Position numbers and translations under genes: made by a program. A stretch of 64,000 bases of DNA from Sneathiella chinensis (GTDB lineage Bacteria > Pseudomonadota > Alphaproteobacteria > Sneathiellales > Sneathiellaceae), in the NCBI RefSeq assembly GCF_012720115.1, contig NZ_VNWN01000002.1:186001-250000 (forward strand), read 5' to 3'. Shown here piece by piece: positions 9,721 to 18,299 of the stretch. Each line of letters begins with the position of its first letter. The stretch's first letter is position 1. The notes under the pieces are model-generated. The model was given only the letters and a program-made list of their open reading frames with translations, did no database searches and was not told the DNA's origin.

Positions 9721-9750
9721 AATTGACGATGTCAATTGACAATGTCAATT
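9721..9750. promoter_or_regulatory. Two overlapping palindromic operators, probably for the adjacent TetR repressor
   Basis: The sequence holds two 17-bp perfect palindromes of form AATTGAC-N3-GTCAATT: 9721-9737 (spacer GAT) and 9734-9750 (spacer AAT), sharing the central AATT and offset by 13 bp. The pair fills the gap between the divergent MATE and tetR genes. On the minus strand one TTGACA lies 17 bp before TAAAAG, so operator and MATE promoter probably overlap. Binding by the adjacent repressor is inferred from position and symmetry. Confidence 0.8.
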
Positions 9751-9768
9751 TTAAAATAGAGGTTTGCG

Positions 9769-10410
9769 GTGTCGAGGACCCTGAGCGAAGAACAGAGAGC
9801 CAGGAAAAAGGCTGAACTGGTGGCGGTTGCCATCGAGATTCTGGAGACGGAAGGGTTTAACGCCCTGACCCTTCGGCGTCTTGCCGCCAAGGCCGGGATC
9901 AGCCGGACCACCCCTTACCTGTATTTCAAGGACAAGGCGGATTTGCTAGTGGCGGTCTGTGTTAATACCTTCCGTTTTCTGACGGAACAATGCCGAACCA
10001 TTATCGAGGATAACCCGACCCCGGTGCAGCAGGTCACGGCCTTTGGCGAGAATTACCTGAAATTTGCCCTGAAAAACCCGGTCCTTTATCAGTTGACCTT
10101 TGCCCCGGAAACCACCCGCGAGGAAGTCGCCCCGGAAGTCATGGAAGTGGTTGAGGAATATAACACCCTTCTGGCGGTGCCCATGCAACAGGCCTATGAC
10201 GCCGGGCATTTCCTGTATCCACCGGATCGCCTGAATGCGGTTCTGTGGGCGGCGCTTCACGGTATGCTGTCGCTCCACTGGTCGGGTCATCTGGCGGAAG
10301 AGGACCAGTTCGACCAGATTTTGGCGGATATGAGAAATATCCTCGCGTTCGGTTTTATCAACCGGGACAAGGTCCGAGAGGATTATCCGGACCTGATGTC
10401 AGGAAATTGA
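9769..10410 (+). CDS. TetR/AcrR family transcriptional regulator
   Basis: A 213-residue dimeric repressor. The N-terminal helix-turn-helix spans about residues 25-60 (FNALTLRRLAAKAGISRTT followed by PYLYFKDKADLL, the TetR signature). The C-terminal part, about residues 70-200, is the helical ligand-binding and dimerisation domain. Translation starts with GTG at 9769, with AGAGG at 9758-9762 six bases upstream. It is divergent from the MATE exporter and faces a double palindromic operator, so it probably represses the exporter and itself until a toxic ligand binds. The 3' end overlaps the YkuD gene by 12 bp, tail to tail. Confidence 0.92.
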   Translation: MSRTLSEEQRARKKAELVAVAIEILETEGFNALTLRRLAAKAGISRTTPYLYFKDKADLLVAVCVNTFRFLTEQCRTIIEDNPTPVQQVTAFGENYLKFALKNPVLYQLTFAPETTREEVAPEVMEVVEEYNTLLAVPMQQAYDAGHFLYPPDRLNAVLWAALHGMLSLHWSGHLAEEDQFDQILADMRNILAFGFINRDKVREDYPDLMSGN

Positions 10411-10905
10411 CAGTTCCGTTTCCGGTGTGACGAGGGATAAAAGCTCCAGAAGGTCGGGTTTTGACAGGGCAACGCAGCCTTCGGTCCCCTGATAGCCCTC
10501 TTTCGCCACATGCATGAAGATGCAGCTTCCCTTTCCGGGAACCGGGGGGTCGTCATTATGGCCGAGAACCACCACCAGATCATACAGATCATCATCCCGT
10601 TTCATCACTTCATGACTGGCGGAAAAGGGAAGCGCTACCGGCCGGTTATAGTCACTGTGGGCGGGATCATCACACCATCCGTCCTGATCCCCGATAACAT
10701 GGGTTGGCAGGGCCGAGACCGGCCGTTCCATCCGGTCCGCCCGGTAATAGAGGGAGCGGAGCGGATAAATGCCGATGGGGGAGGCATGGTCCCCTTCGCG
10801 CTTGTCAGCCGTGACACCGGCCTTGCCAAGGGCGCAGTCAAACTCCCGGCCCAGAAACCGGAGCACGCCTTTATGAGAATTTAGTGCTTTAACCTCTATC
10901 ATCAT
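10399..10905 (-). CDS. L,D-transpeptidase (YkuD) family protein without signal peptide
   Basis: A 168-residue protein that is essentially one YkuD catalytic domain. YkuD enzymes form 3-3 cross-links in peptidoglycan or attach lipoproteins to it. His132 in SCIFMHVAKEG and Cys144 in GTEGCVALS form the catalytic pair; an upstream SPIGIYPLR segment is also standard. The canonical SxGCxR ends here as GCVAL, as in a known subgroup. There is no signal peptide or membrane helix, unusual for an enzyme that acts in the periplasm. Either export is unconventional or the substrate is cytosolic. It is transcribed away from the EamA gene. Confidence 0.85.
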   Translation of the reverse strand: MMIEVKALNSHKGVLRFLGREFDCALGKAGVTADKREGDHASPIGIYPLRSLYYRADRMERPVSALPTHVIGDQDGWCDDPAHSDYNRPVALPFSASHEVMKRDDDLYDLVVVLGHNDDPPVPGKGSCIFMHVAKEGYQGTEGCVALSKPDLLELLSLVTPETELSIS

Positions 10906-10960
10906 GGTTGTAGTCTAGCCTTCTCTTTCCATGTTTTCACCCTGATTCTGGATGATGTAG

Positions 10961-11863
10961 ATGTCGAACAAGGCGCAGCCTATTGACATGATGGTTCTGG
11001 TGGGTCTCTCCCTGATGTGGAGTTCCAGCTTTGTCTTTATCAAGATTGCCGTGGAAACCATCACCCCCTTGAGCGTGGCAACCGGGCGGATTTTTATTGC
11101 GGCGGTTGTCCTCTATCTGGTCATGAAGGTGAGGGGGCTGACTTTACCCACAGACCTTAGAAGCTGGATTTTCTTCCTGTTGATCGGCATTATTGGCAAT
11201 GCACTTCCGTTTTTCCTGATCAGTTGGGCGGAACTGACCATTGACAGTTCCGTGGCGTCGATCCTGATTGCGGCGGCCCCGTTGGCCAGCTTTCTGATCG
11301 GTCATTTCGCCACCACCGATGAACGGCTAACCCTGATGCGGACAACAGGGGTGCTTTTGGGATTTGCCGGGATCATTGTCATGATTGGGCCGGAAGCCCT
11401 TCTGAAACTGGGGGTAAATGCGGTGAGCCAACTGGCGATTGTGGCCGGGGCAACCTGTTATGTGACGGCCGGTTTCATTGCCCGGAAAATGCCGCCTCTG
11501 GCGCCGGAAACGCGGGGGACCGGCGTGTTGGTGATGGCCAGCGTTATCACGGTTCCCATCTGTCTGGTGGTGGATCAACCGTGGACCCTTGATCCCAGCC
11601 TGGAATCCCTGACCGCCCTTGTTGCCATTGGCATTTTCCCCACCGCCATGGCGACCCTGATGCTGTTTTTCCTGATTATCCGGGTCGGGGCCACCTTTGT
11701 GGCGTTGAATAACTATATCAACCCGGTTCTGGGGGTGGTCTGGGGATATCTGCTGGCCAGTGAAATCCCGACATTGCAGACATGGGCCGGACTGCTGCTT
11801 ATTCTGGGCGGGTTGATCGTCACCCAGATCCGTGCCGTTCGCGGCCCGGCAAAGGTCAGATAG
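10961..11863 (+). CDS. EamA/DMT family inner-membrane permease
   Basis: A 300-residue drug/metabolite transporter with two EamA repeats and about ten transmembrane helices. The first repeat opens with VGLSLMWSSSFVFIKIAVE and the second ends with a YINPVLGVVWGYLL helix, both characteristic of the family. EamA proteins export amino acids, metabolites or drugs; the substrate cannot be told. It is tail to tail with the next gene, overlapping it by 8 bp. No linked regulator is apparent. Confidence 0.9.
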   Translation: MSNKAQPIDMMVLVGLSLMWSSSFVFIKIAVETITPLSVATGRIFIAAVVLYLVMKVRGLTLPTDLRSWIFFLLIGIIGNALPFFLISWAELTIDSSVASILIAAAPLASFLIGHFATTDERLTLMRTTGVLLGFAGIIVMIGPEALLKLGVNAVSQLAIVAGATCYVTAGFIARKMPPLAPETRGTGVLVMASVITVPICLVVDQPWTLDPSLESLTALVAIGIFPTAMATLMLFFLIIRVGATFVALNNYINPVLGVVWGYLLASEIPTLQTWAGLLLILGGLIVTQIRAVRGPAKVR

Positions 11864-12833
11864 TCCTGTTCATATATTCATAATCCCGTGACGAGGTATG
11901 GGTTTCATAGGCCCGAAGGGCTGCTGCAGGCGCGGGGGCGGAGGCCTCTTTCGCAGTGGCAGATGGCTGGGTCACAGGCTCGGCCTTACGAGCGGGGCCG
12001 GTTGTCCCATTCTGGAAATGGCTGAGGATCTGGTGCATTTGCTGTTCGGTCAGGGCCTTGTCTTCCAGCGACTGAAGATGACCCAGACTGCGCCCAAGAT
12101 CAGGCGGTGGCCCTTTCCATTGCAACCCCATGGGAAGGGGGGCTGCGGGTCCGGTTTTGCTGTCAATGCCATCGTCCTCGGCCTCGGCCCCCGCCGCCAC
12201 CTGTTGGGCCGGGTGTGAAGCGGGTTGCGCCGCACCGACATCATCCGGAACAGGGACAATGGTGGCCCCTTTCGGGCCGAATGCGGCTGCCAGAGCGGCC
12301 AGATCCTGTGTCTTGATGGATGGGGGCTGCGAGGTCTCTTGCGGGCCTTGCCGGGCCATCTCCGGCTGCTTTGGGAGCGTTTCAGAGGTTGTATCCCCGA
12401 CTTCGACCGAGGCAGGATCGGCTTTGGCCAGAATATCGGTCGGTTCATCCGAGAACATCGCGAGGACATGATCACCCATATCCTTGCCGGTTTCACTTTC
12501 GATGGCTGTATTGACCACCGAGGCGGCAAACCCGACCACGCCGCCAAACAGGCCGCCGCCGATCATGCGGGACCCGGCACTGATCTCATCCCCGGTGACA
12601 TTCCGGTACAGGGAGGAAACCACGGGGATATGTTGCAGGGGATTGATGATGTCGAGAAAATCGTCGAAGCCGAACCCGTCCTTTCCGAACATGGAAAAGT
12701 CTGACGAACCATCCGCTGTTTTCGCAGGGCCGGACGGGGATGCCTCGGCCTGATAGCGGGGCATACCGGACAGCCCGGCGAAATTCCGGTCCAGATAGGC
12801 GTATGGGTCAGATGTAATAGGGCTAACCGACAT
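11856..12833 (-). CDS. Unrecognised 325-residue protein with glycine-rich hydrophobic segment
   Basis: I do not recognise a named family. The N-terminal third contains a globular-looking part (GFDDFLDIINPLQHIPVVSS followed by LYRNVTGDEIS) and then a glycine-rich apolar segment around residues 90-115 (RMIGGGLFGGVVGFAAS) that could insert into a membrane as a glycine zipper. The C-terminal two thirds are Pro/Ala/Gln-rich and probably disordered, ending with DYEYMNRTI. There is no signal peptide. The order of a conserved head and a low-complexity tail resembles hypothetical proteins seen in other Rhodospirillales, which is recollection rather than proof. Coding is supported by composition and by a conserved-looking N-terminus. 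Confidence 0.65.
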   Translation of the reverse strand: MSVSPITSDPYAYLDRNFAGLSGMPRYQAEASPSGPAKTADGSSDFSMFGKDGFGFDDFLDIINPLQHIPVVSSLYRNVTGDEISAGSRMIGGGLFGGVVGFAASVVNTAIESETGKDMGDHVLAMFSDEPTDILAKADPASVEVGDTTSETLPKQPEMARQGPQETSQPPSIKTQDLAALAAAFGPKGATIVPVPDDVGAAQPASHPAQQVAAGAEAEDDGIDSKTGPAAPLPMGLQWKGPPPDLGRSLGHLQSLEDKALTEQQMHQILSHFQNGTTGPARKAEPVTQPSATAKEASAPAPAAALRAYETHTSSRDYEYMNRTI

Positions 12834-12999
12834 TTTTTTCTCCTCGCCGTTATATAAGCAAGGACCGTGCCATTATTTTATGGCGCAATATCAAGTGGTT
12901 AGAATGTCATGCACCGGACCCCTTCGGCAGGCCGGAATTAATTTCCGGGAAAAACCTGCCCGCTTGGGAAAGGGCCGTACCCCTTACAGGCGGCCTGTC

Positions 13000-14121
13000 T
13001 TACAGGTAATGGCCGCTGCGTTTGCGTTTGGTGGCAAGATACAGTTCGTTATGGGTGTTGGACGGGAATTTGTGGGTAACCCGTTCCGCAACCTCGATAC
13101 CGCATCGCTCCAGTCCTTCGACCTTTTCCGGGTTATTGGTCATCAGGCGGATTTTGGTGAAGCCCAGCAGGGACAGCATTTCCGCCGCAGGCCGGAAGAC
13201 CCGCTCATCCGCATCGAAACCCAGCCGTTCATTGGCATCGATGGTATCAAACCCGTCGCTTTGCAGTTTATAGGCCCGCAGCTTGTTCATCAGGCCGATC
13301 CCGCGCCCTTCCTGCGCCAGATACAGGATGACGCCGGAGCCTTGGTCACTGATCGCCTTGATAGCCCCGCGAAGCTGTTCGCCGCAGTCGCATTTCAGGG
13401 ACCCGATCAGGTCACCGGTGAAGCATTCGGAATGCAGGCGGGCCAGAACCGGGTCATGCCGGTTGGGATCACCGATCAGGATGGCCAGATGCTCAATCCC
13501 GCCGTCCACCGGCCGGAAAGCCTGAATGCGGGTATTTTCGGCCCCCTGCAGGGGAACCTTGGCAAGGGCGACCGGACGAAGCTGCCGGGCGCTGTAATCG
13601 TCATAGGAAAAAATCTCGTCAAAAGTGACGACGGACAGGTCTTTTTCCGCGGCAATTGAGGCGGCCTTTTCCGTATCCACGGGGCAGACAATCGCCGAAG
13701 GCAGCAGGCGTCCCAGCTTGTTGATCTTGATGGCCGCATCATGGATCGGGTCAATCGGGCCCTGCAACCGGGTAAAAGGCCCCCGGAACGGCTGGTCCAG
13801 ATCATGGGTGGCATCGGCCAGCGCCCGCATCAGCGAGGCATCCATCCAGTCCTCGATGGTCAGCAGGATCGTGGTATCCCCGGTCGGCATCACATGCAGC
13901 ACATTGGCCCGGTGGGCGGTAATGGCGAACAGGGGTGCCGTCCCGCAGGTTTCCGCAAGGTCCCGGATTTCAGCATCATAAGCCATTTCCGTCGACAGGA
14001 TGGCAATGGTCTCCTGTCCGGTGGTAATGACGGCTGGAAGACCCCGCCGCAGGTCGGCAATGGCCCTGTCAACATTGCGAAGGGCGATTTTTTGGGACGT
14101 ATCGGGATTGTTTTGAGACAT
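13000..14121 (-). CDS. ribA: GTP cyclohydrolase II with degenerate RibB-like N-terminal domain
   Basis: A 373-residue enzyme for the first step of riboflavin synthesis: GTP to a diaminopyrimidine phosphate, formate and pyrophosphate. The C-terminal domain, from about residue 195, is complete: zinc ligands Cys233, Cys244 and Cys246 (HSECFTGDLIGSLKCDCGEQL without interruption), YLAQEGRGIGL at 267-277, and the NNPEKVEGLERCGIEV region. The first 195 residues resemble the RibB (DHBP synthase) fold in outline but lack its RENEGDL acidic motif and the HDTTTG motif, so that half is probably inactive. Alphaproteobacterial RibA proteins often have this layout. No FMN riboswitch is visible upstream. Confidence 0.93.
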   Translation of the reverse strand: MSQNNPDTSQKIALRNVDRAIADLRRGLPAVITTGQETIAILSTEMAYDAEIRDLAETCGTAPLFAITAHRANVLHVMPTGDTTILLTIEDWMDASLMRALADATHDLDQPFRGPFTRLQGPIDPIHDAAIKINKLGRLLPSAIVCPVDTEKAASIAAEKDLSVVTFDEIFSYDDYSARQLRPVALAKVPLQGAENTRIQAFRPVDGGIEHLAILIGDPNRHDPVLARLHSECFTGDLIGSLKCDCGEQLRGAIKAISDQGSGVILYLAQEGRGIGLMNKLRAYKLQSDGFDTIDANERLGFDADERVFRPAAEMLSLLGFTKIRLMTNNPEKVEGLERCGIEVAERVTHKFPSNTHNELYLATKRKRSGHYL

Positions 14122-14456
14122 GATTTACTGCCGGATGAGGTTCTTTGCCTTTACTATTAACAGGTTCTTCGGGACACTCGCAAATGCAAAAACCTTTCTG
14201 GCGGCCATCAACCGGGCAGAAAACGGGCGCTCTGACAATTCTGGCCCTGCAAATGAGACCCGATTTCCCTATACTGACTGCTGACATCCCTGTGAAGGGA
14301 AGGGGAAACGCGGTCAACTTTTGGTGAGTTGGGCGTATTTTTATCCCTGAAACAGCCTTGAATGAGGCAAAAAGACATAAATCTGTGAAATGCCTGTATC
14401 CGCCAAATCCCGGATTGCAGGGAAATCTGACATCATGGCCTGTAAGGGAGCGCCCC
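14122..14456. other. Intergenic region between ribA and an OmpR-type regulator
   Basis: A 335-bp gap between divergent genes. It contains a small hairpin TCCCT-gtga-AGGGA at 14287-14300 and an AT-richer stretch before 14400, but no recognisable riboswitch, operator or convincing -35/-10 pair. Short open frames on either strand have no identifiable product. Confidence 0.4.
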
Positions 14457-15146
14457 ATGTCCAGCGTGAAAAAAATTCTACTGGTGGATGATGATGAAAG
14501 CCTGCGCGAGACGCTGGCCGAACAGCTTGACCTGCATGAGGAGTTTGAAACCCTGCAGGCGGGAACCGCAAGTGACGCGCTGGAGAAGGTGCGAAACGGG
14601 CTTTTCGACCTGATCCTGCTGGATGTGGGCCTGCCGGACATGGACGGGCGCGAGGCCTGCAAGATCATGCGGAAAAACGGGTCCCGTGTGCCGATCATCA
14701 TGCTGACCGCGCAGGACAGCGACAGTGACCAGATCTTGGGGTTGGAGTCGGGGGCCAATGACTATGTCTCGAAACCGTTCCGCATCGGGGTTCTTCTGGC
14801 CCGGATCCGGGCCCAGCTTCGCCAGCATGAACAAAGCGAGGATGCGGTCTTTACAATTGGTCCCTATACCTTCCAACCGGCCAAGAAGCTGCTGGTGCAT
14901 ACGGAAACAGAGCAAAAGGTTCGCCTGACGGAAAAGGAAACGGCGATCCTGAAATTCCTGTACCGGGCCGGGCAGAAGGTGGTGTCCCGGGATATCCTGC
15001 TGGACGAGGTCTGGGGATATAATGCGGAGGTCACGACCCACACGCTGGAAACCCACATTTACCGGCTTCGTCAGAAAATCGAGGATGATCCGTCGGCGGC
15101 GGCCCTGCTGGTCACGGAAACTGGCGGCTACCGCCTCGTCCCGTAA
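14457..15146 (+). CDS. OmpR-family response regulator (orphan)
   Basis: A 229-residue two-component regulator. The ATG at 14457 has GGGAG upstream and gives the usual start MSSVKKILLVDDDES. The receiver domain (residues 5-120) has the acidic triplet D11-D13, phospho-acceptor Asp56 in LILLDVGLPDMDG, Thr in MLTAQD and Lys in NDYVSKPF. The C-terminal winged helix (about 135-229) ends with ETHIYRLRQKI and TETGGYRLVP as in OmpR/PhoB. No histidine kinase is adjacent, so its partner and regulon are unknown. Confidence 0.93.
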   Translation: MSSVKKILLVDDDESLRETLAEQLDLHEEFETLQAGTASDALEKVRNGLFDLILLDVGLPDMDGREACKIMRKNGSRVPIIMLTAQDSDSDQILGLESGANDYVSKPFRIGVLLARIRAQLRQHEQSEDAVFTIGPYTFQPAKKLLVHTETEQKVRLTEKETAILKFLYRAGQKVVSRDILLDEVWGYNAEVTTHTLETHIYRLRQKIEDDPSAAALLVTETGGYRLVP

Positions 15147-15157
15147 AGGGCTGAAGG

Positions 15158-15185
15158 CGGCTTAAAAGCCAGTTTTAGCCGTTTT
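15158..15185 (+). terminator. Terminator of the response regulator gene
   Basis: CGGCT(T)AAA (15158-15166) pairs with TTT(T)AGCCG (15173-15181) around a 6-base loop, with one T-T mismatch, followed by TTTT. It overlaps the last codons of the convergent folC gene. Confidence 0.6.
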
Positions 15186-16485
15186 CCCGCAGGATTGTTC
15201 CCGCCAGATACAGGCTGCCCGCAATCAAAAGGCGGCAGGGTTGCCGGGCCATGAAGGGGAAAAGACTGTCCACAGCCTCTGGAAGGGAGGCGGCCTCACC
15301 AATATCCAGACCGGCATTTCGGCCAATCTGGGCCAGTTCCTCTGCTGTTGTTGTGGCTTCCTCGCCCGGAATGCTCATGGCAAAGGCCCGGCTGACCAGC
15401 GGTTGCAGGTGACGCAGGAAGGAAATCTGGTCCTTCGTGTTCATCATGCCGCATACCAGATAGGTGGGTTTGTCATCGTCCTTGTTAAGGGCACGGAAAC
15501 TCTCGGCGATTTGCCGACCTGCGGCCTCGTTATGGCCCCCATCCAGCCAGACTTCCACCTCGGGGGGGAGTTGACGGATCAGCGGACCTTTTGTCAGGCG
15601 CTGCATGCGGGCGGGCCAGACCGTGGATTGGATCCCGGCCTCGATGGCTTTGCGGGACAGGGTAAACCCGTCCAGTTTTTCCGCACAGGCAATGGCCGTG
15701 GCGGCATTGGCAAACTGGTGCGTTCCAAAAAGGGACGGCGGCGGCAGGCCTTCAAGGGCCTTGAGACCAGAGTAAGCCCATTCATCGCTGGCGCCCGTGC
15801 CGGGGGTGAAATCCCAGTCCCGTTCATGGGCATGAACCGGCGCCCCCACGACCCCGGCTCGCTCAATCAGGGTCTTCATGACCGCATCCTGCTGCGGCCC
15901 AAGGACCACGGGAACGCCCGGTTTCATGATGCCCGCTTTTTCAAGGGCGATACCGGTGACGTCCGATCCAAGGAATTGTTCGTGATCCTTCGATACCGGG
16001 GTGATGGCCGTCAGGGCCGGTTTGGGGATGACGTTGGTGGCATCCAGACGCCCGCCGAGACCGGTTTCCAGCAACAGGACATCCGCCGGATTGTCGGCAA
16101 AGGCCTTGAACGCGGCGGCGGTGGTGATCTCGAAATAGGTGATCGGGGTACCGCCGTTGCGTTCCTCGCAAAAGGCAAAAAGGTCTATTAGTTCCGGGTC
16201 CGAAATGACTTCCCCGTTGAGGACAATCCGCTCATTGAACCGGACCAGATGCGGCGAGGTATAGACATGCACGCTATAGCCTGCCGCTTCCAGAATGGCG
16301 CGCAAATAGGCCAGCAGCGATCCCTTGCCGTTTGTCCCGGCCACATGGATGACAGGCGGAACGGACAGGTGCGGATTACCGAGCTTGTCCAGAATGTCCA
16401 TCATGCGATCAAGCGAGAGATCGATAACCTTGGGATGCAGCGCCATCAGGCGTTGCAGGATGGCGTCACTGGGCAGGGGGCGCAC
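15175..16485 (-). CDS. folC: Bifunctional folylpolyglutamate synthase / dihydrofolate synthase
   Basis: A 436-residue Mur-ligase-fold enzyme that adds glutamate to dihydropteroate and to tetrahydrofolates. The ATP loop is VAGTNGKGSLLAYL near residue 50; YTSPHLVRFNERI follows and is diagnostic of FolC. The C-terminal Mur ligase domain includes WLDGGHNEAAGR. It is the last gene of the trpFBA-accD-folC run, 15 bp after accD, an order conserved in many alphaproteobacteria. Confidence 0.95.
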   Translation of the reverse strand: MRPLPSDAILQRLMALHPKVIDLSLDRMMDILDKLGNPHLSVPPVIHVAGTNGKGSLLAYLRAILEAAGYSVHVYTSPHLVRFNERIVLNGEVISDPELIDLFAFCEERNGGTPITYFEITTAAAFKAFADNPADVLLLETGLGGRLDATNVIPKPALTAITPVSKDHEQFLGSDVTGIALEKAGIMKPGVPVVLGPQQDAVMKTLIERAGVVGAPVHAHERDWDFTPGTGASDEWAYSGLKALEGLPPPSLFGTHQFANAATAIACAEKLDGFTLSRKAIEAGIQSTVWPARMQRLTKGPLIRQLPPEVEVWLDGGHNEAAGRQIAESFRALNKDDDKPTYLVCGMMNTKDQISFLRHLQPLVSRAFAMSIPGEEATTTAEELAQIGRNAGLDIGEAASLPEAVDSLFPFMARQPCRLLIAGSLYLAGTILRENG

Positions 16486-16500
16486 TGGGTCTATCCTGTA

Positions 16501-17469
16501 TCAGGCCTTGCTTTCCGACGGGGCATCCGCCTTTTTCCCGGCTGCATCAGCGGCAGGGGCGGCATCTTGCGTCGGTTCAGCGGCAGGGGCGCTCTTGTCC
16601 GCGGTATCCTCGGACTTGAACTTGTTGGCAATCAGGTCGATCAGCACGGACAGGGTCTTTTTCATGTCCCGGCGGTGAACCACCATGTCCAACATGCCTT
16701 TTTCCACCAGGAACTCGGCGCGCTGGAACCCTTCCGGCAGTTTCTCGCGGATGGTTTCCTCGATCACGCGGGGGCCGGCGAAACAGATCAGGGTGCCCGG
16801 TTCTGAAATCTGGATGTCACCCAGCATGGCGTAAGACGCTGTAACGCCGCCGGTTGTCGGGTCTGTCAGGACAACGATGAAGGGCAGCTTGGCCTCTTTC
16901 AGGCGCTGGACCGCAACGGTGGTGCGCGGCATCTGCATCAGGGACAGGATACCTTCCTGCATCCGGGCACCGCCAGCGGCAGAAAACAGGATCAGTGGGG
17001 CTTTTTGCAGGATCGCCAGCTTGGAGGCCGCGACAATGGCTTCACCCACGGCCATACCAAGGGAGCCGCCCATGAACTGGAAATTCTGGACCGCGACAAC
17101 AGCGGCATTGCCGCCCATCTTGCCGTGGGCCACGATCATGGCATCCTTGTCGCCCGTATTGTGGCGGGCATCCTTCAGGCGGTCGGTATATTTCCGGGAA
17201 TCCCGGAATTTCAGGGGATCAACCTGCACATCCGGCAATTCAATCACGTCATAGCGGCTGCCGTCGAACAACTGCTCGAACCGGTCTTTCGGACCGACCC
17301 GCAGGTGATGATCACAATGATTACAGACATTGAGGTTCTGTACCAGTTCCTGATGGAACAGCATTTCCCCGCAACCGGGACATTTTACCCACAGGTTGTC
17401 CGGGGTGTCGCGGGACGAGGTTGTCAGCTTGCGGATTTTCGGAAGAACTTTGTTGGTCAACCAGTTCAT
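16501..17469 (-). CDS. accD: Acetyl-CoA carboxylase carboxyltransferase subunit beta
   Basis: A 322-residue AccD, which with AccA transfers carboxyl from carboxybiotin to acetyl-CoA to make malonyl-CoA for fatty acid synthesis. The N-terminal zinc ribbon is intact (Cys30, Cys33, Cys49, Cys52). The crotonase-like core has [12 protein letters not shown] and [11 protein letters not shown], and then [17 protein letters not shown]. The last roughly 38 residues are an Ala/Pro/Lys-rich tail not needed for catalysis. It lies between trpA (11 bp upstream) and folC. Confidence 0.96.
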   Translation of the reverse strand: MNWLTNKVLPKIRKLTTSSRDTPDNLWVKCPGCGEMLFHQELVQNLNVCNHCDHHLRVGPKDRFEQLFDGSRYDVIELPDVQVDPLKFRDSRKYTDRLKDARHNTGDKDAMIVAHGKMGGNAAVVAVQNFQFMGGSLGMAVGEAIVAASKLAILQKAPLILFSAAGGARMQEGILSLMQMPRTTVAVQRLKEAKLPFIVVLTDPTTGGVTASYAMLGDIQISEPGTLICFAGPRVIEETIREKLPEGFQRAEFLVEKGMLDMVVHRRDMKKTLSVLIDLIANKFKSEDTADKSAPAAEPTQDAAPAADAAGKKADAPSESKA

Positions 17470-17480
17470 ATCAGGTCCTG

Positions 17481-18299
17481 TCAGTGTTTCACGGTGCTGC
17501 GAATACCAGCGGATATCTCGGAAGCCAGTTCCATAACGGAACGAACGGCTTCATCATCATTTTCTGCGGCGGCGATCCGGTCGATCAGGGCAGAGCCCAC
17601 AACGGCGCCATCGGCGATTTCAGCGATTTCAGCGGCCTGTGCCCCGCTGCGGATACCAAAGCCGACAGCGACGGGCAGGTCGGTGGCATTCTTGATCCGT
17701 TGCAGGGACTGCGCCACATCCGAGGCCTTTGGCGCGGCGGCGCCTGTGGTCCCGGCGATGGAGACATAATAGATAAAGCCGGAGGTGTTCTTGAGGACAG
17801 CCTCAAGCCGCTTGTCATCGGTTGTCGGGGTCGTCAGGCGAATGAAGTTCAGCCCGGCCTTCATGGCGGGCAGGCACAGTTCCTCGTCTTCCTCGGACGG
17901 CAGGTCCACCACGATCAGGCCATCAACCCCGGCGTCCCGGGCATCTTCGAGAAACCGGTCCACCCCATAGGAATAGATGGGGTTGTAATATCCCATCAGC
18001 ACAACCGGGGTGTCGTCGTTGTCTTTTCGGAACTCGCGGATCATGGACAGGGTGGATTTCAGCGTGGTGCCGGACGCCAGCGCCCGCAGACCGGCCTGCT
18101 GGATGGCGGGACCGTCGGCCATGGGATCGGTGAAAGGCATGCCGACCTCGATGATGTCGGCCCCGGCTTCGGGCAGGCCCTGCATGATCCTGAAGGCGGT
18201 TTCCTGATTGGGATCGCCGGCCATGACAAAGGTGACGAATGCCGCACGGCCTTCCTGCTTCAATGCGCGAAAGCGCCGGTCAATACGGGTTTCACTCAC
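17481..18299 (-). CDS. trpA: Tryptophan synthase alpha subunit
   Basis: A 272-residue TIM barrel that cleaves indole-3-glycerol phosphate to indole, which is channelled to TrpB. Signature elements are [10 protein letters not shown], the catalytic Glu in [16 protein letters not shown] followed by the catalytic Asp of the same stretch, and the phosphate-binding VGFGIRSG near the C-terminus. The start overlaps the trpB stop by 4 bp (ATGA type), so translation of the complex partners is coupled. Confidence 0.97.
   Translation of the reverse strand: MSETRIDRRFRALKQEGRAAFVTFVMAGDPNQETAFRIMQGLPEAGADIIEVGMPFTDPMADGPAIQQAGLRALASGTTLKSTLSMIREFRKDNDDTPVVLMGYYNPIYSYGVDRFLEDARDAGVDGLIVVDLPSEEDEELCLPAMKAGLNFIRLTTPTTDDKRLEAVLKNTSGFIYYVSIAGTTGAAAPKASDVAQSLQRIKNATDLPVAVGFGIRSGAQAAEIAEIADGAVVGSALIDRIAAAENDDEAVRSVMELASEISAGIRSTVKH

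Noticed and set aside
14122-14456. FMN (RFN) riboswitch upstream of ribA
   Set aside because: The GGGGCGGGGTGAAATTCC-type conserved blocks are absent from both strands.
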